The notes under the pieces: generated by a model
What the model saw: only the letters and a program-made list of their open reading frames with translations
Databases searched by the model: none
What the model was told of the DNA's origin: nothing
Shown here: piece by piece, positions 9,880 through 18,366 of the stretch
Layout: every line of letters begins with the position of its first letter
How positions within the stretch are numbered: the first letter of the stretch is position 1
Assembly: GCA_023140775.1 (NCBI GenBank)
Contig: JAGLLA010000011.1
Coordinates: forward strand, 1-44,180
DNA length: 44,180 nucleotides
Direction of reading: 5' to 3'
Source of the DNA: Candidatus Parcubacteria bacterium
GTDB lineage: Bacteria; Patescibacteriota; Minisyncoccia; JAHIHE01; JAGLIN01
Program-made: the position numbers and the translations under genes

Positions 9880-10278
9880 ATGACTCAAAAAATACTACTA
9901 GTAGAAGATGACAAAGAAATTAGAGAAATTTACCAATTAAAATTTAAGCTTAGCGGATATGATATTGATGTGGCAGAGGATGGCGCAAAAGCAATGAAAA
10001 TGATAAAAGAAATAAAACCAGACTTGGTTTTACTCGATATTCTTCTGCCGTATAAAGATGGTTTTGAGATTTTAAGGGAGGTAAAAAATATGGACGATGT
10101 CGAAATGAAATCTATAGAATTTGTTATGTTATCGAATCTGTCAAATGACGATGATATTCAAGAAGCCAAAAAATTAGGTGCTATTGACTATATTGTAAAG
10201 GCAAAAAATAATCCAAGAGAGATCGTGGAAAAAGTAGAGATTATTTTAAAAAATATAGTAGATAAGCATTCATTATGA
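9880..10278 (+). CDS. Single-domain response regulator (CheY-like receiver)
   Basis: ILLVEDDKEIREIY, PDLVLLDILLPYKDGFEIL, SNLSNDDDIQEAKKLGAIDYIVKA. ATG at 9880 preferred over the TTG at 9841. Confidence 0.9.
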   Translation: MTQKILLVEDDKEIREIYQLKFKLSGYDIDVAEDGAKAMKMIKEIKPDLVLLDILLPYKDGFEILREVKNMDDVEMKSIEFVMLSNLSNDDDIQEAKKLGAIDYIVKAKNNPREIVEKVEIILKNIVDKHSL

Positions 10279-11219
10279 TTGAAATACGAAAGGACTATGT
10301 TTTAGATAGATGGAGCTATATCGCTGATGATCGAGGAAAGAGACCAGAGCAATTTAAAAAAGTTAAGGAGTCTAAGAGCGATTCTATTTGTTATTTTTGT
10401 CCTGGAAACGAAAGTTTAACTCCTCCAGAAATTGGAAGATTAAAAAAAGGAAAAAACGATTGGAAGATCAGATGGTTTTTGAATAAGTTTCCTATAGTCA
10501 ACGAAGATTCAAATCAAGAAATAAAGAACACGGGGCACTTTTTTGAATCAAGGGGAGGCTTTGGTTTTCATGAGATCATAGTTGAGACTCCTGACCACAG
10601 AAAGCAACTTGCAGACTTAAGCATTGCTGAGCTGAAAAGCATTTTAAAAACGTATTCATTGAGAATTGCCAAACTTAGTGAAGAAAAAAGAATTAGGTAT
10701 GTACAAATTTTTAAAAATAGTGGATCTGAAGCTGGAGCATCTCTCGTTCATTCTCATAGTTAAATTGTGGCCATGGACATTGTGCCTCAAGCAATACAGG
10801 CAAAAGTGGAGGCTGTTAAAAAATATAAAAAATGTCCTTATTGTGATATAATCAAACCAGAGGAAGACAGCGAGCGATTTGTATATGCAAACGAAGATTT
10901 TATAGTGCTTTGTCCTTTTGCTCCAAGATTCAATTATGAAATATTAATTTTGCCTCGCAGACATTATTTGAACATATCCGAGTTAGATGATGTAGAAATG
11001 GAGAATTTAGCAAAATCATTTCAAAAAGTTCTTTCAAAACTTGGCGCAATGAACATACCCTATAATTTTTATCTACATTATTCTCCCCAGGGCGAAAATT
11101 TGCATTTTCATATTGAAATTGTACCGAGAATAAATAACTGGGCTGGATTTGAATTGGCAACTGATTTCAATGTCATCACGGCTGCGCCCGAGGAAGCAGC
11201 TAGATTTTATAAAGAATAA
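10275..11219 (+). pseudogene. galT: Galactose-1-phosphate uridylyltransferase, interrupted by one in-frame TAA (10761-10763)
   Basis: ORFs 10275-10763 and 10767-11219 are in the same frame and join as GASLVHSHS-[TAA]-IVAMDIVPQAI; expected motif is HxHxQI. Zn-type CYFC and CPYC, and HFHIEI, present. Could be a point nonsense mutation, recoding/reinitiation or sequencing error. Confidence 0.85.
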
Positions 11220-11282
11220 GGATAAATCCTATCGGATTAGTGATAAGTATTTTTTGGTAATTTTAATAAAGGAATAAGATCG

Positions 11283-13118
11283 ATGAAAGTAATAAATAAG
11301 TATAAAAAAATAAAGATAGTTAAAAAGGCCGAAGCTTGTACTGGCTTGATGCTGGGCAATGATCTGGGTAATTATTTTTATTTAACAAATGGTAATGAAT
11401 CTCGTTATCAGGGGTTTTTTTATGCAAATGGTCGTAATTATAAAGATGAACTGGAAATTTACAAGATTATTGATGGAATAAATATTGTCGATAGTGGTAA
11501 GATCGATGAAATAGAAAATAATTTTTATGAAGTTAGTAGAAGATATAAAAATGGTATTTCAGAGAAATATTTTTTGCCCAATGGATTTAACTCACTTTGT
11601 GTGCAAATGAATAGGAAGGTTGTAGCTCAACTTGTTCTTGATATGAGGGCTCCATATGATTCGAGGGAATTCGGAAGGTTCTATGATATAAAGTTTACGA
11701 AGCAATGCATCTTAATCAAATTTACTAAACGTAGAAATGAGATCGAGGACTCAGTTTGTGAAGACAAAAAGGAGTTTTCTTTATATCTTGCAATAAAAAC
11801 AGATCGTAATGATTTTGTTAAAATTGAAAAATTTGTTTCAAAATATTATCAAAAAGATTATAATCGAAATTCATTCCCTTGTGGTCGATTTGTTTATGAA
11901 TCGATAAATCTTGAATTTAAAAAAGCAGTTTTTTCAGTTGCTAAAACTCCTCAAAAGGCGATCGATGAGGCGACTGAAGTTTTCAAAAACTTTAGAACAC
12001 TTAATGACAAAGGAAAGAATTTATATAAAAAATTAAAAATTAGGAAAATTACTGATGATGAAATCAAAATGGCTTGTTTGTGCGCGCAAAACTCTGTATA
12101 TACAATGATGGTTGAAAATTACAATAAAAAAGGAGTTTATGCTGGACTACCTTGGTTTTTTCAGTTTTGGCATAGAGATGAAGCGATTTCTCTTTTGCAA
12201 ATATATAATTTAAATGAAAATTTAGCCAAAGAAATAATTTTAGCTCAAATTAAATTTATAAACGAAGATGGACAAATTGCAAGAAAAAGATTTTACAAAA
12301 TGGATGGTGATGAACTGGCCAGTGTTGATGCTTTGGGATGGCTAGCTAATAGAACAATTAAATTAGATGAAAAACATATTTTTTCGGAAGATTTTAAGTT
12401 GGATGTTGTGTCTAAATTAGAAAAAGCAGTTGTCAGATCAATTCAGAAGAAAACTAATGGTGAGGGATTGGCAATGAGCCAAAAAAATGAAACTTGGATG
12501 GATAGTTTAGCGAGAGATGGAGAGAGAATCGAGATTCAAGCTTGTCGGTTAAATATATATAAACTTTTATATAATTTTACAAATAATGATCAATACGAAA
12601 TTTTGGAAAAAGAATTGAAATCAAAGGTTCTTGAAAAATTTTATACTAATGGAATTTTGCGTGATGGAATTAGTGATGAGACAATAAGATCAAATATTTT
12701 TATTGTGGCTTATTTATATCCTGAGCTTCTCGACGATGAAAAATGGGAAGATTGTTTTGATAAAATATTACCAAAGCTATATCTTGATTGGGGTGGTATA
12801 GCATCGCTTGATGTGACAGATAGTAATTTTATTTCAGAAGATACAGGAGAAAATAGTTTGAGTTATCATAGCGGTAATAGTTGGTATTGGATTAATAATT
12901 TAACGGCTCTTGTTTTGTATAGGATAAATCCTCATAAGTACTCTGATTACATAAATAAGATAATGGAAGCAAGTACGAATGAAATTTTATATAAAGGAAT
13001 TGCAGGGCATCATAGTGAAGTTAGTTCGGCTGAAAAACAAACGTCTTCTGGTTGTGAAGCTCAACTTTGGAGTAGCGCAATGTATCTTGAAGTGTTCGAT
13101 GAAATATTAGGAGATTAG
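11283..13118 (+). CDS. Glycogen debranching enzyme/amylo-alpha-1,6-glucosidase-like
   Basis: GLPWFFQFWHRDEAISLL, ETWMDSLARDGERIEIQACRLN, SGCEAQLWSSAMYLE, typical of the GDE C-terminal (alpha/alpha)6 domain. Confidence 0.82.
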   Translation: MKVINKYKKIKIVKKAEACTGLMLGNDLGNYFYLTNGNESRYQGFFYANGRNYKDELEIYKIIDGINIVDSGKIDEIENNFYEVSRRYKNGISEKYFLPNGFNSLCVQMNRKVVAQLVLDMRAPYDSREFGRFYDIKFTKQCILIKFTKRRNEIEDSVCEDKKEFSLYLAIKTDRNDFVKIEKFVSKYYQKDYNRNSFPCGRFVYESINLEFKKAVFSVAKTPQKAIDEATEVFKNFRTLNDKGKNLYKKLKIRKITDDEIKMACLCAQNSVYTMMVENYNKKGVYAGLPWFFQFWHRDEAISLLQIYNLNENLAKEIILAQIKFINEDGQIARKRFYKMDGDELASVDALGWLANRTIKLDEKHIFSEDFKLDVVSKLEKAVVRSIQKKTNGEGLAMSQKNETWMDSLARDGERIEIQACRLNIYKLLYNFTNNDQYEILEKELKSKVLEKFYTNGILRDGISDETIRSNIFIVAYLYPELLDDEKWEDCFDKILPKLYLDWGGIASLDVTDSNFISEDTGENSLSYHSGNSWYWINNLTALVLYRINPHKYSDYINKIMEASTNEILYKGIAGHHSEVSSAEKQTSSGCEAQLWSSAMYLEVFDEILGD

Positions 13119-13165
13119 AGTAGATTTTTTTGATAATAGGTATTTATTTTTAATTTTAAAATTAC

Positions 13166-14353
13166 ATGGTGATGGCAAAGAAGAAAAAACATAAATATAA
13201 AGCTCTTTCTGGTGGGCAGGCGGTGGCAGTAGCTATGAAGCAAATTAATCCTGATTTAGTTGCGGCATACCCAATTACTCCGCAAACTCCAATTATCGAA
13301 ACTTTTGCGCAGTTTGTAGCAGATGGTGAAGTTGATACTGAGCTAATCGATGTGGAGTCAGAACACAGTGCTCTTAGTGCGGTGGTTGGAGCATCGGCGG
13401 CTGGAGGTAGGGCAATGACTGCAACATCTTCGCAGGGCCTAGCCTTGATGGCTGAAATTGTTTATATCGCTTCTGGCTCCAGGCTTCCAATCGTAATGGC
13501 TATCTCAAACAGAGCATTGTCTGCTCCAATTAATATTCATTGTGATCATTCAGATTCGATGTTTTTGCGAGATGCTGGTTGGATCCAAATGTACAGTGAA
13601 GATGCGCAAGAAGCCTACGATAATATGCTGATAGCTCTTCGAGTTGCAGAAAATAGAAAAGTTTTAACGCCGGCAATGGTAATGCAAGATGGTTTTATTA
13701 CATCTCATAATGTTCAAAATGTTAAAATTTTAGATGATAAAGTTGTGAAAAAGTTTGTTGGAAAATACGAAAGCGAATTTCCACTTCTTCATATGAAAAA
13801 ACCAGTCACAGTTGGACCTCTTGATCTGTTTGATTATTTTTTTGAACATAAATATCAACAGGCAGAGGCAATGGAAAATAGCAGAAAAATAATAAAAAAA
13901 GTTGATCAAGAGTTTTATAAGCTCACCAAAAGAAAATACGATTTTGTTGAAAATTACAAGACTAACGATGCCGAACATATTATTGTGGCACTAAGTTCAA
14001 CATGCGGAACGATAAAAATGGTTGTAGATGATCTAAGGAAAAAAGGAAAAAAGGTGGGACTATTGAAGATTAGAGTTATGAGACCATTTCCTAATGATGA
14101 AATTTTCAAATCTCTTGGGAAAGCAAAGTCTGTAGCAGTTCTTGATAGATCAATGTCCTTCGGAAACTTTAGTCCAGTTTTTACGGAGGTAAAATCTGCA
14201 TTATATAATTTAAAAAGCAAACCAGAACTTTATAATTATGTGTATGGCATTGGTGGTAGAAATATAGGAATGAGCGATATTGAAAAAGTGTTTAAGAGCT
14301 TGATTAAAAAATCTTCGTCAAATAGTATAAACTACATAGGTCTGAGAAAATAA
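13166..14353 (+). CDS. 2-oxoacid:ferredoxin oxidoreductase alpha subunit (PorA-like)
   Basis: ALSGGQAVAVAMKQINPDLVAAYPITPQTPIIE; ESEHSALSAVVGASAAGGRAMTATSSQGLALM; HCDHSDSMFLRDAGWIQMYSEDAQEAYD. Confidence 0.9.
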   Translation: MVMAKKKKHKYKALSGGQAVAVAMKQINPDLVAAYPITPQTPIIETFAQFVADGEVDTELIDVESEHSALSAVVGASAAGGRAMTATSSQGLALMAEIVYIASGSRLPIVMAISNRALSAPINIHCDHSDSMFLRDAGWIQMYSEDAQEAYDNMLIALRVAENRKVLTPAMVMQDGFITSHNVQNVKILDDKVVKKFVGKYESEFPLLHMKKPVTVGPLDLFDYFFEHKYQQAEAMENSRKIIKKVDQEFYKLTKRKYDFVENYKTNDAEHIIVALSSTCGTIKMVVDDLRKKGKKVGLLKIRVMRPFPNDEIFKSLGKAKSVAVLDRSMSFGNFSPVFTEVKSALYNLKSKPELYNYVYGIGGRNIGMSDIEKVFKSLIKKSSSNSINYIGLRK

Positions 14354-14369
14354 TAATTAATCTTATTCT

Positions 14370-15326
14370 ATGAATAAAGAAATAACTGACATTTTTGATC
14401 AAATTAGAACTTTTAAGATTCAAGGAGCAACTATCATAGCAAAGAATATCATAGATTCTTTAACGGGACATATAGATGATATTGCAGAAGCGTCAAAGGA
14501 TAGAGATGAATTTATTGCACGCATTAAGAATATTGCCAGGAAGCTTGCTGTGGTTCAGCCCATTGAATCAATGGCGCAGAATATAATTGGTTTTATCATA
14601 TTTGAACTTCAGGATCCTAGTATTAATGACATTGAGGACTGCAAGAAAACGATGAGAAAGTCAACGTTTTCTCTAAATAGAACTATTGCAGAAAATGAAA
14701 AGAAATTTATAGAAAATGGAACTGATCTAGTTAGATCAATTACAAAAAAAACAAGACCACTTAATATTTTTACGCATTGTTATTCTTCGGGAGTAAGAAA
14801 TATATTAGAAAAAATTAATAATAGAAATATTGATATAAAGGTGTTTAATATTGAAACGAGACCTGTTTTTCAGGGAAGAATGACCGCAAAGAAAATGTCC
14901 GATATTGGTATAAATGTGACCATGTGTCTTGATAGTGCTACTCCATTTCTGATAAGCAAGAAGAGTGGAAGTAATATCGACGTAATTTTAATTGGCGCCG
15001 ATTCGGTTTCTTTGAGTGGATCGGTTGTGAATAAAAGTGGTGGATATGGAATGGCTTTGTCAGCTTTTAGTGAACAAATTCCAGTATACATCGTCGCTAG
15101 TCTTTTGAAAATTAAGAAAGGAACCACCAGCTTTGTAGACATCCCAGTTGAAACAAAACCCTTCAGAGAGATTTGGCCAGAGGCGCCGATTGGAGTTGAT
15201 ATTATGAATTTGGCTTTTGATGTTATTCCTCCCGAATTTATAACTGGATTTATTACGGAATTTGGCATATTAAAGCCCGAAGAAATCAAAGATACAGTAA
15301 TTGAGCATTATCCAAGATTGATCTAA
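14370..15326 (+). CDS. aIF2B/eIF2B alpha-family protein, ribose-1,5-bisphosphate isomerase-like
   Basis: TRPVFQGRMTAKKMSDIGINVTMCLDSA, VILIGADSVSLSGSVVNKSGGYGMALSA motifs. Confidence 0.8.
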   Translation: MNKEITDIFDQIRTFKIQGATIIAKNIIDSLTGHIDDIAEASKDRDEFIARIKNIARKLAVVQPIESMAQNIIGFIIFELQDPSINDIEDCKKTMRKSTFSLNRTIAENEKKFIENGTDLVRSITKKTRPLNIFTHCYSSGVRNILEKINNRNIDIKVFNIETRPVFQGRMTAKKMSDIGINVTMCLDSATPFLISKKSGSNIDVILIGADSVSLSGSVVNKSGGYGMALSAFSEQIPVYIVASLLKIKKGTTSFVDIPVETKPFREIWPEAPIGVDIMNLAFDVIPPEFITGFITEFGILKPEEIKDTVIEHYPRLI

Positions 15327-15410
15327 AAAAAGTGGGGTAGTGTTTTTTATTTCTGTGTACAGTATTAGAACATTATTTCTAAAAATAATTTTTATAAATA
15401 AAATATAAAT

Positions 15411-16106
15411 ATGGCAAAGATGAAAAATGGGAATCTTTATGTTCTCTCGTTGGGTGGGTCGTTGATCGTTCCTGACGAAATCGATTATAAATTTGTAAAG
15501 AAATTCAAAGGTTTGATTGAAAAAAAAGTAGCAAAAGGTAATAAATTTATTATTGTATGTGGTGGCGGAGGGTTGAACAGGAAATATAATGAAGCGGCAA
15601 AAAAAGTGAGAAAATTGAGTAATGACGAACTGGACTGGGTTGGAATTTATGCCACCAGATATAATGCTCAATTTATCAAAATATTATTTGGTGATTTAGC
15701 ACATTCTGAAATAAATATAAATCCTCATAAAAAAACGCTAACAAAAAAGCCAATTATAATTGGGGCGGCATATATACCGGGATGGTCAACTGATTATGAT
15801 GCGGTATATTTGGCAAAAACTTATGGTGCTAAAAAAGTGGCAAATTTGTCTAATATTGATTTTGCATATGACAAAGACCCAAAAAAATATAAAAGTGCTG
15901 TGCCTATCAAGAACATAGATTGGAAAGGTTTTCGAAAAATAGTTGGTGATAAGTGGGAGCCAAGAATGAACAAGCCTTTTGATCCAATTGCTTCTCGTGA
16001 GGCAGAAAAATTAGGACTAGAAGTTGCAATTTTAAATGGCAAGAAATTGAAAAATTTTGAGAATTATCTAGATGGGAAGAAATTCGTAGGTACAATAATA
16101 AAATAA
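15411..16106 (+). CDS. pyrH: UMP kinase, archaeal-type amino acid kinase family
   Basis: LSLGGSLIVPD; IVCGGGGLNRKYNEAAKK; GWSTDYDAVYLAKTYGAKKVANLSNIDFAYDKDPKK; PFDPIASREAEKLGLEV. Confidence 0.85.
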   Translation: MAKMKNGNLYVLSLGGSLIVPDEIDYKFVKKFKGLIEKKVAKGNKFIIVCGGGGLNRKYNEAAKKVRKLSNDELDWVGIYATRYNAQFIKILFGDLAHSEININPHKKTLTKKPIIIGAAYIPGWSTDYDAVYLAKTYGAKKVANLSNIDFAYDKDPKKYKSAVPIKNIDWKGFRKIVGDKWEPRMNKPFDPIASREAEKLGLEVAILNGKKLKNFENYLDGKKFVGTIIK

Positions 16107-16118
16107 GCTAAGAATTTT

Positions 16119-16982
16119 ATGCTTTGGATGATTTTTGCTTTTTTAACAGCAATATCTAATTCTTTTAAAGGAGTTTATGGTAAAAAGAGTAGTAAAACTG
16201 TTGATGTTTATGTAGTTTCTTGGTTTTTAAGATTTTTCGGAGTTGTTTTTTTGTTGCCATTTTTTTATTTTTTTGAAATTCCTACACTTGGAGATGATTA
16301 TTGGATGGCTTTGTTAATTGGGGGAAGTCTTAACGCAATTACAACTGTTCTTTTTATTAAAGCGCTAAAAATATCAGATATTTCGATTGTATCTCCAATA
16401 GCCACTTTTACTCCTTTGTTCTTACTTGTTACGTCTCCGTTAATTGTTAATGAATTTCCAACTACAATTGGTTTTATTGGGGTATTATTTATAATTTTAG
16501 GATCTTATTTTTTAAATATCAATGAAATAAAAAATGGTTATTTGGAACCTTTTAAAACTCTTTTGAAAGAAAAGGGTGCTTCATTAATGTTTATAGTGGC
16601 ATTTATTTGGAGTATAACTTCTAATATTGATAAAATTGGAGTTCAAAATTCATCTTCTGTTTTTTGGGTTTTTTCGGTAAATTTGTTTGTGGCAATCTTA
16701 ATATTTCCAATATTTTTGCTAAAAGTTTCTAATCAAAAAGCAAACATTTTAAAAAATATAAACAACTTAATAATTCTTGGTTTATTAACAATGCTAACAT
16801 TAATATTTCAGATGATTGCGATTACCTTAACATTAGTTATCTATGTTATTGCAATTAAAAGAACTAGTGCGATATTTAGTGTTTTTTGGGGGTATTATTT
16901 CTTTAAAGAGAAAAATTTTAAAAATAGATTGTTTGGGTCTTTAATCATGGTTTTAGGAGTTATCTTTATTATATTATCATAA
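16119..16982 (+). CDS. EamA/DMT-family transporter
   Basis: About 10 hydrophobic segments; EamA-like pattern (ISIVSPIATFTPLFLLVTSPLIVNEFPTTIGFIGVLFIILGSYFL). Confidence 0.8.
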   Translation: MLWMIFAFLTAISNSFKGVYGKKSSKTVDVYVVSWFLRFFGVVFLLPFFYFFEIPTLGDDYWMALLIGGSLNAITTVLFIKALKISDISIVSPIATFTPLFLLVTSPLIVNEFPTTIGFIGVLFIILGSYFLNINEIKNGYLEPFKTLLKEKGASLMFIVAFIWSITSNIDKIGVQNSSSVFWVFSVNLFVAILIFPIFLLKVSNQKANILKNINNLIILGLLTMLTLIFQMIAITLTLVIYVIAIKRTSAIFSVFWGYYFFKEKNFKNRLFGSLIMVLGVIFIILS

Positions 16983-16995
16983 TGTTTAATAAAAA

Positions 16996-17048
16996 ATAAA
17001 CCTATTATTAGATAATAAATTATATTAAATATCTATAATAGGTTTTTC
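16996..17048. terminator. Bidirectional terminator between convergent genes
   Basis: aaacctattattagata...tatctataataggttttt inverted repeat between 16982 (+) and 17054 (-). Confidence 0.5.
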
Positions 17049-17053
17049 ATATT

Positions 17054-17959
17054 TTATATTTCACATCCACAAGAAAAAAGATTATCCATTATTTTTTCAA
17101 ATTGAATGTTGGGGAAAATTTCATTAGCCCATGCTTCCATTACTGCATATTGTCTTGCAACTTTTTCGAGATGACGCCTTTCTCGCTCCCCTCCGAAATC
17201 AACGTTCCACTTTAATGGTTTTTTTCTACCAATTACGCCCCAGTTAAAAGGGTCGTTATCGTTAGAAAGGAGTTTTAGCATGGCATGAAAATCTTCCATG
17301 CCAGCAAGAGGAACTTCTCCAAATTCTTTTGTTAATACCTTTTTTCCGACACCATTGCAGGATTCGCTAAATCCCTTAACGGATAATAAAGTTTTTAAGT
17401 TCCATAATGCTACGGTATTTTGTGGAACTTTCCATTGAGGTCTTTCCCAATGACGTTCTCTTAACACTCCGACAACCGCTAAGTTTTTTTCTTTTGCATA
17501 TTCAAGCGCTGTTTCTACATAATCACCGTCAAGATCAATTTCAGGTGACCAAATTAGCACCCACTTTGCATTATTATTATTTGCGATTTCAAGACCAGTA
17601 TTTAGCGCCGTGGCACTTCCAGGATTGTCTCCCCATTTTTTACATAAGTGAACAACTATTTTACCACTTGTTATTTCATTAGGAAATGATTTTTCAAACG
17701 CTATCTGTGTCGGCGTTTTTCCGTTTGAATCAATAATTTCAGCAAGCGGATTACCTATTTCTGTGTTGACGAGTATAATCAAATCGCCAATCACCGTTTT
17801 TGTAGTCTGAAATAGTCTTCTTATTGGATTTTGAACCTTTTTTTCGAATAAATATTCGTCGAAGAGTTTTCCATTTTCTCCAGTTCCAGCTTGAAAGGAA
17901 CGAACTATACATGTAACAACTTTCAAAATTATCACCTTCTTATATATTTTGTATATCAC
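17054..17959 (-). CDS. GT2-like glycosyltransferase/GT-A fold protein
   Basis: NNAKWVLIWSPEIDLDGDYVETALEYAKEKNLAVVGVLRER; GSATALNTGLEIA. Confidence 0.6.
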   Translation of the reverse strand: MIYKIYKKVIILKVVTCIVRSFQAGTGENGKLFDEYLFEKKVQNPIRRLFQTTKTVIGDLIILVNTEIGNPLAEIIDSNGKTPTQIAFEKSFPNEITSGKIVVHLCKKWGDNPGSATALNTGLEIANNNNAKWVLIWSPEIDLDGDYVETALEYAKEKNLAVVGVLRERHWERPQWKVPQNTVALWNLKTLLSVKGFSESCNGVGKKVLTKEFGEVPLAGMEDFHAMLKLLSNDNDPFNWGVIGRKKPLKWNVDFGGERERRHLEKVARQYAVMEAWANEIFPNIQFEKIMDNLFSCGCEI

Positions 17960-18078
17960 TTATGCAATCTTAAAATATATCATTGTTTAATAAATATGTC
18001 AATAGCTTGTATAAGTTCACATACACTCTGAACCCTCATAAAGAAGAATCAGATATATGCAAAAAGGATATAAGAAAT

Positions 18079-18122
18079 TGGCAAAAAGGTAGATTTATTG
18101 TAAACTAATATTATATGAAACA
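18079..18122 (+). repeat. Copy 1 of duplicated tsaC promoter/5-prime element
   Basis: ttggcaaaaaggtagatttattgtaaactaatattatatgaaa, near match to 22400-22443. Confidence 0.6.
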
Positions 18123-18366
18123 AATTAAAAACTGGATTGATTCGGATAGATCCTTTTGATTGTCAGTTAAAATTAATGAGAATATATATTCTCATTGCAT
18201 TTTACTGAAAATCTAATATTTCAAAAGAATGTTTTTGCACCTCTTATGTTAATGTGTTAATATGATATTAATTTATCTTGTATTAATAAAACAATTTGCA
18301 ATATAAGATCAAAAGCGCTTTGTTGTGATAGGATGCTATGTGTTTATTAATGAAAAATATATAAAC

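Noticed and set aside
10666-10851. 61-aa ORF across the galT break, considered as frameshift evidence
   Set aside because: The galT halves are already in the same frame, so no frameshift is needed; this ORF is a shadow frame.
10275-11219. Reassigned stop codon to explain the TAA in galT
   Set aside because: TAA ends many other genes here (for example uvrA, 3831-4973) and TGA is also used as a stop (10278, 42428), so a global code change is not supported.
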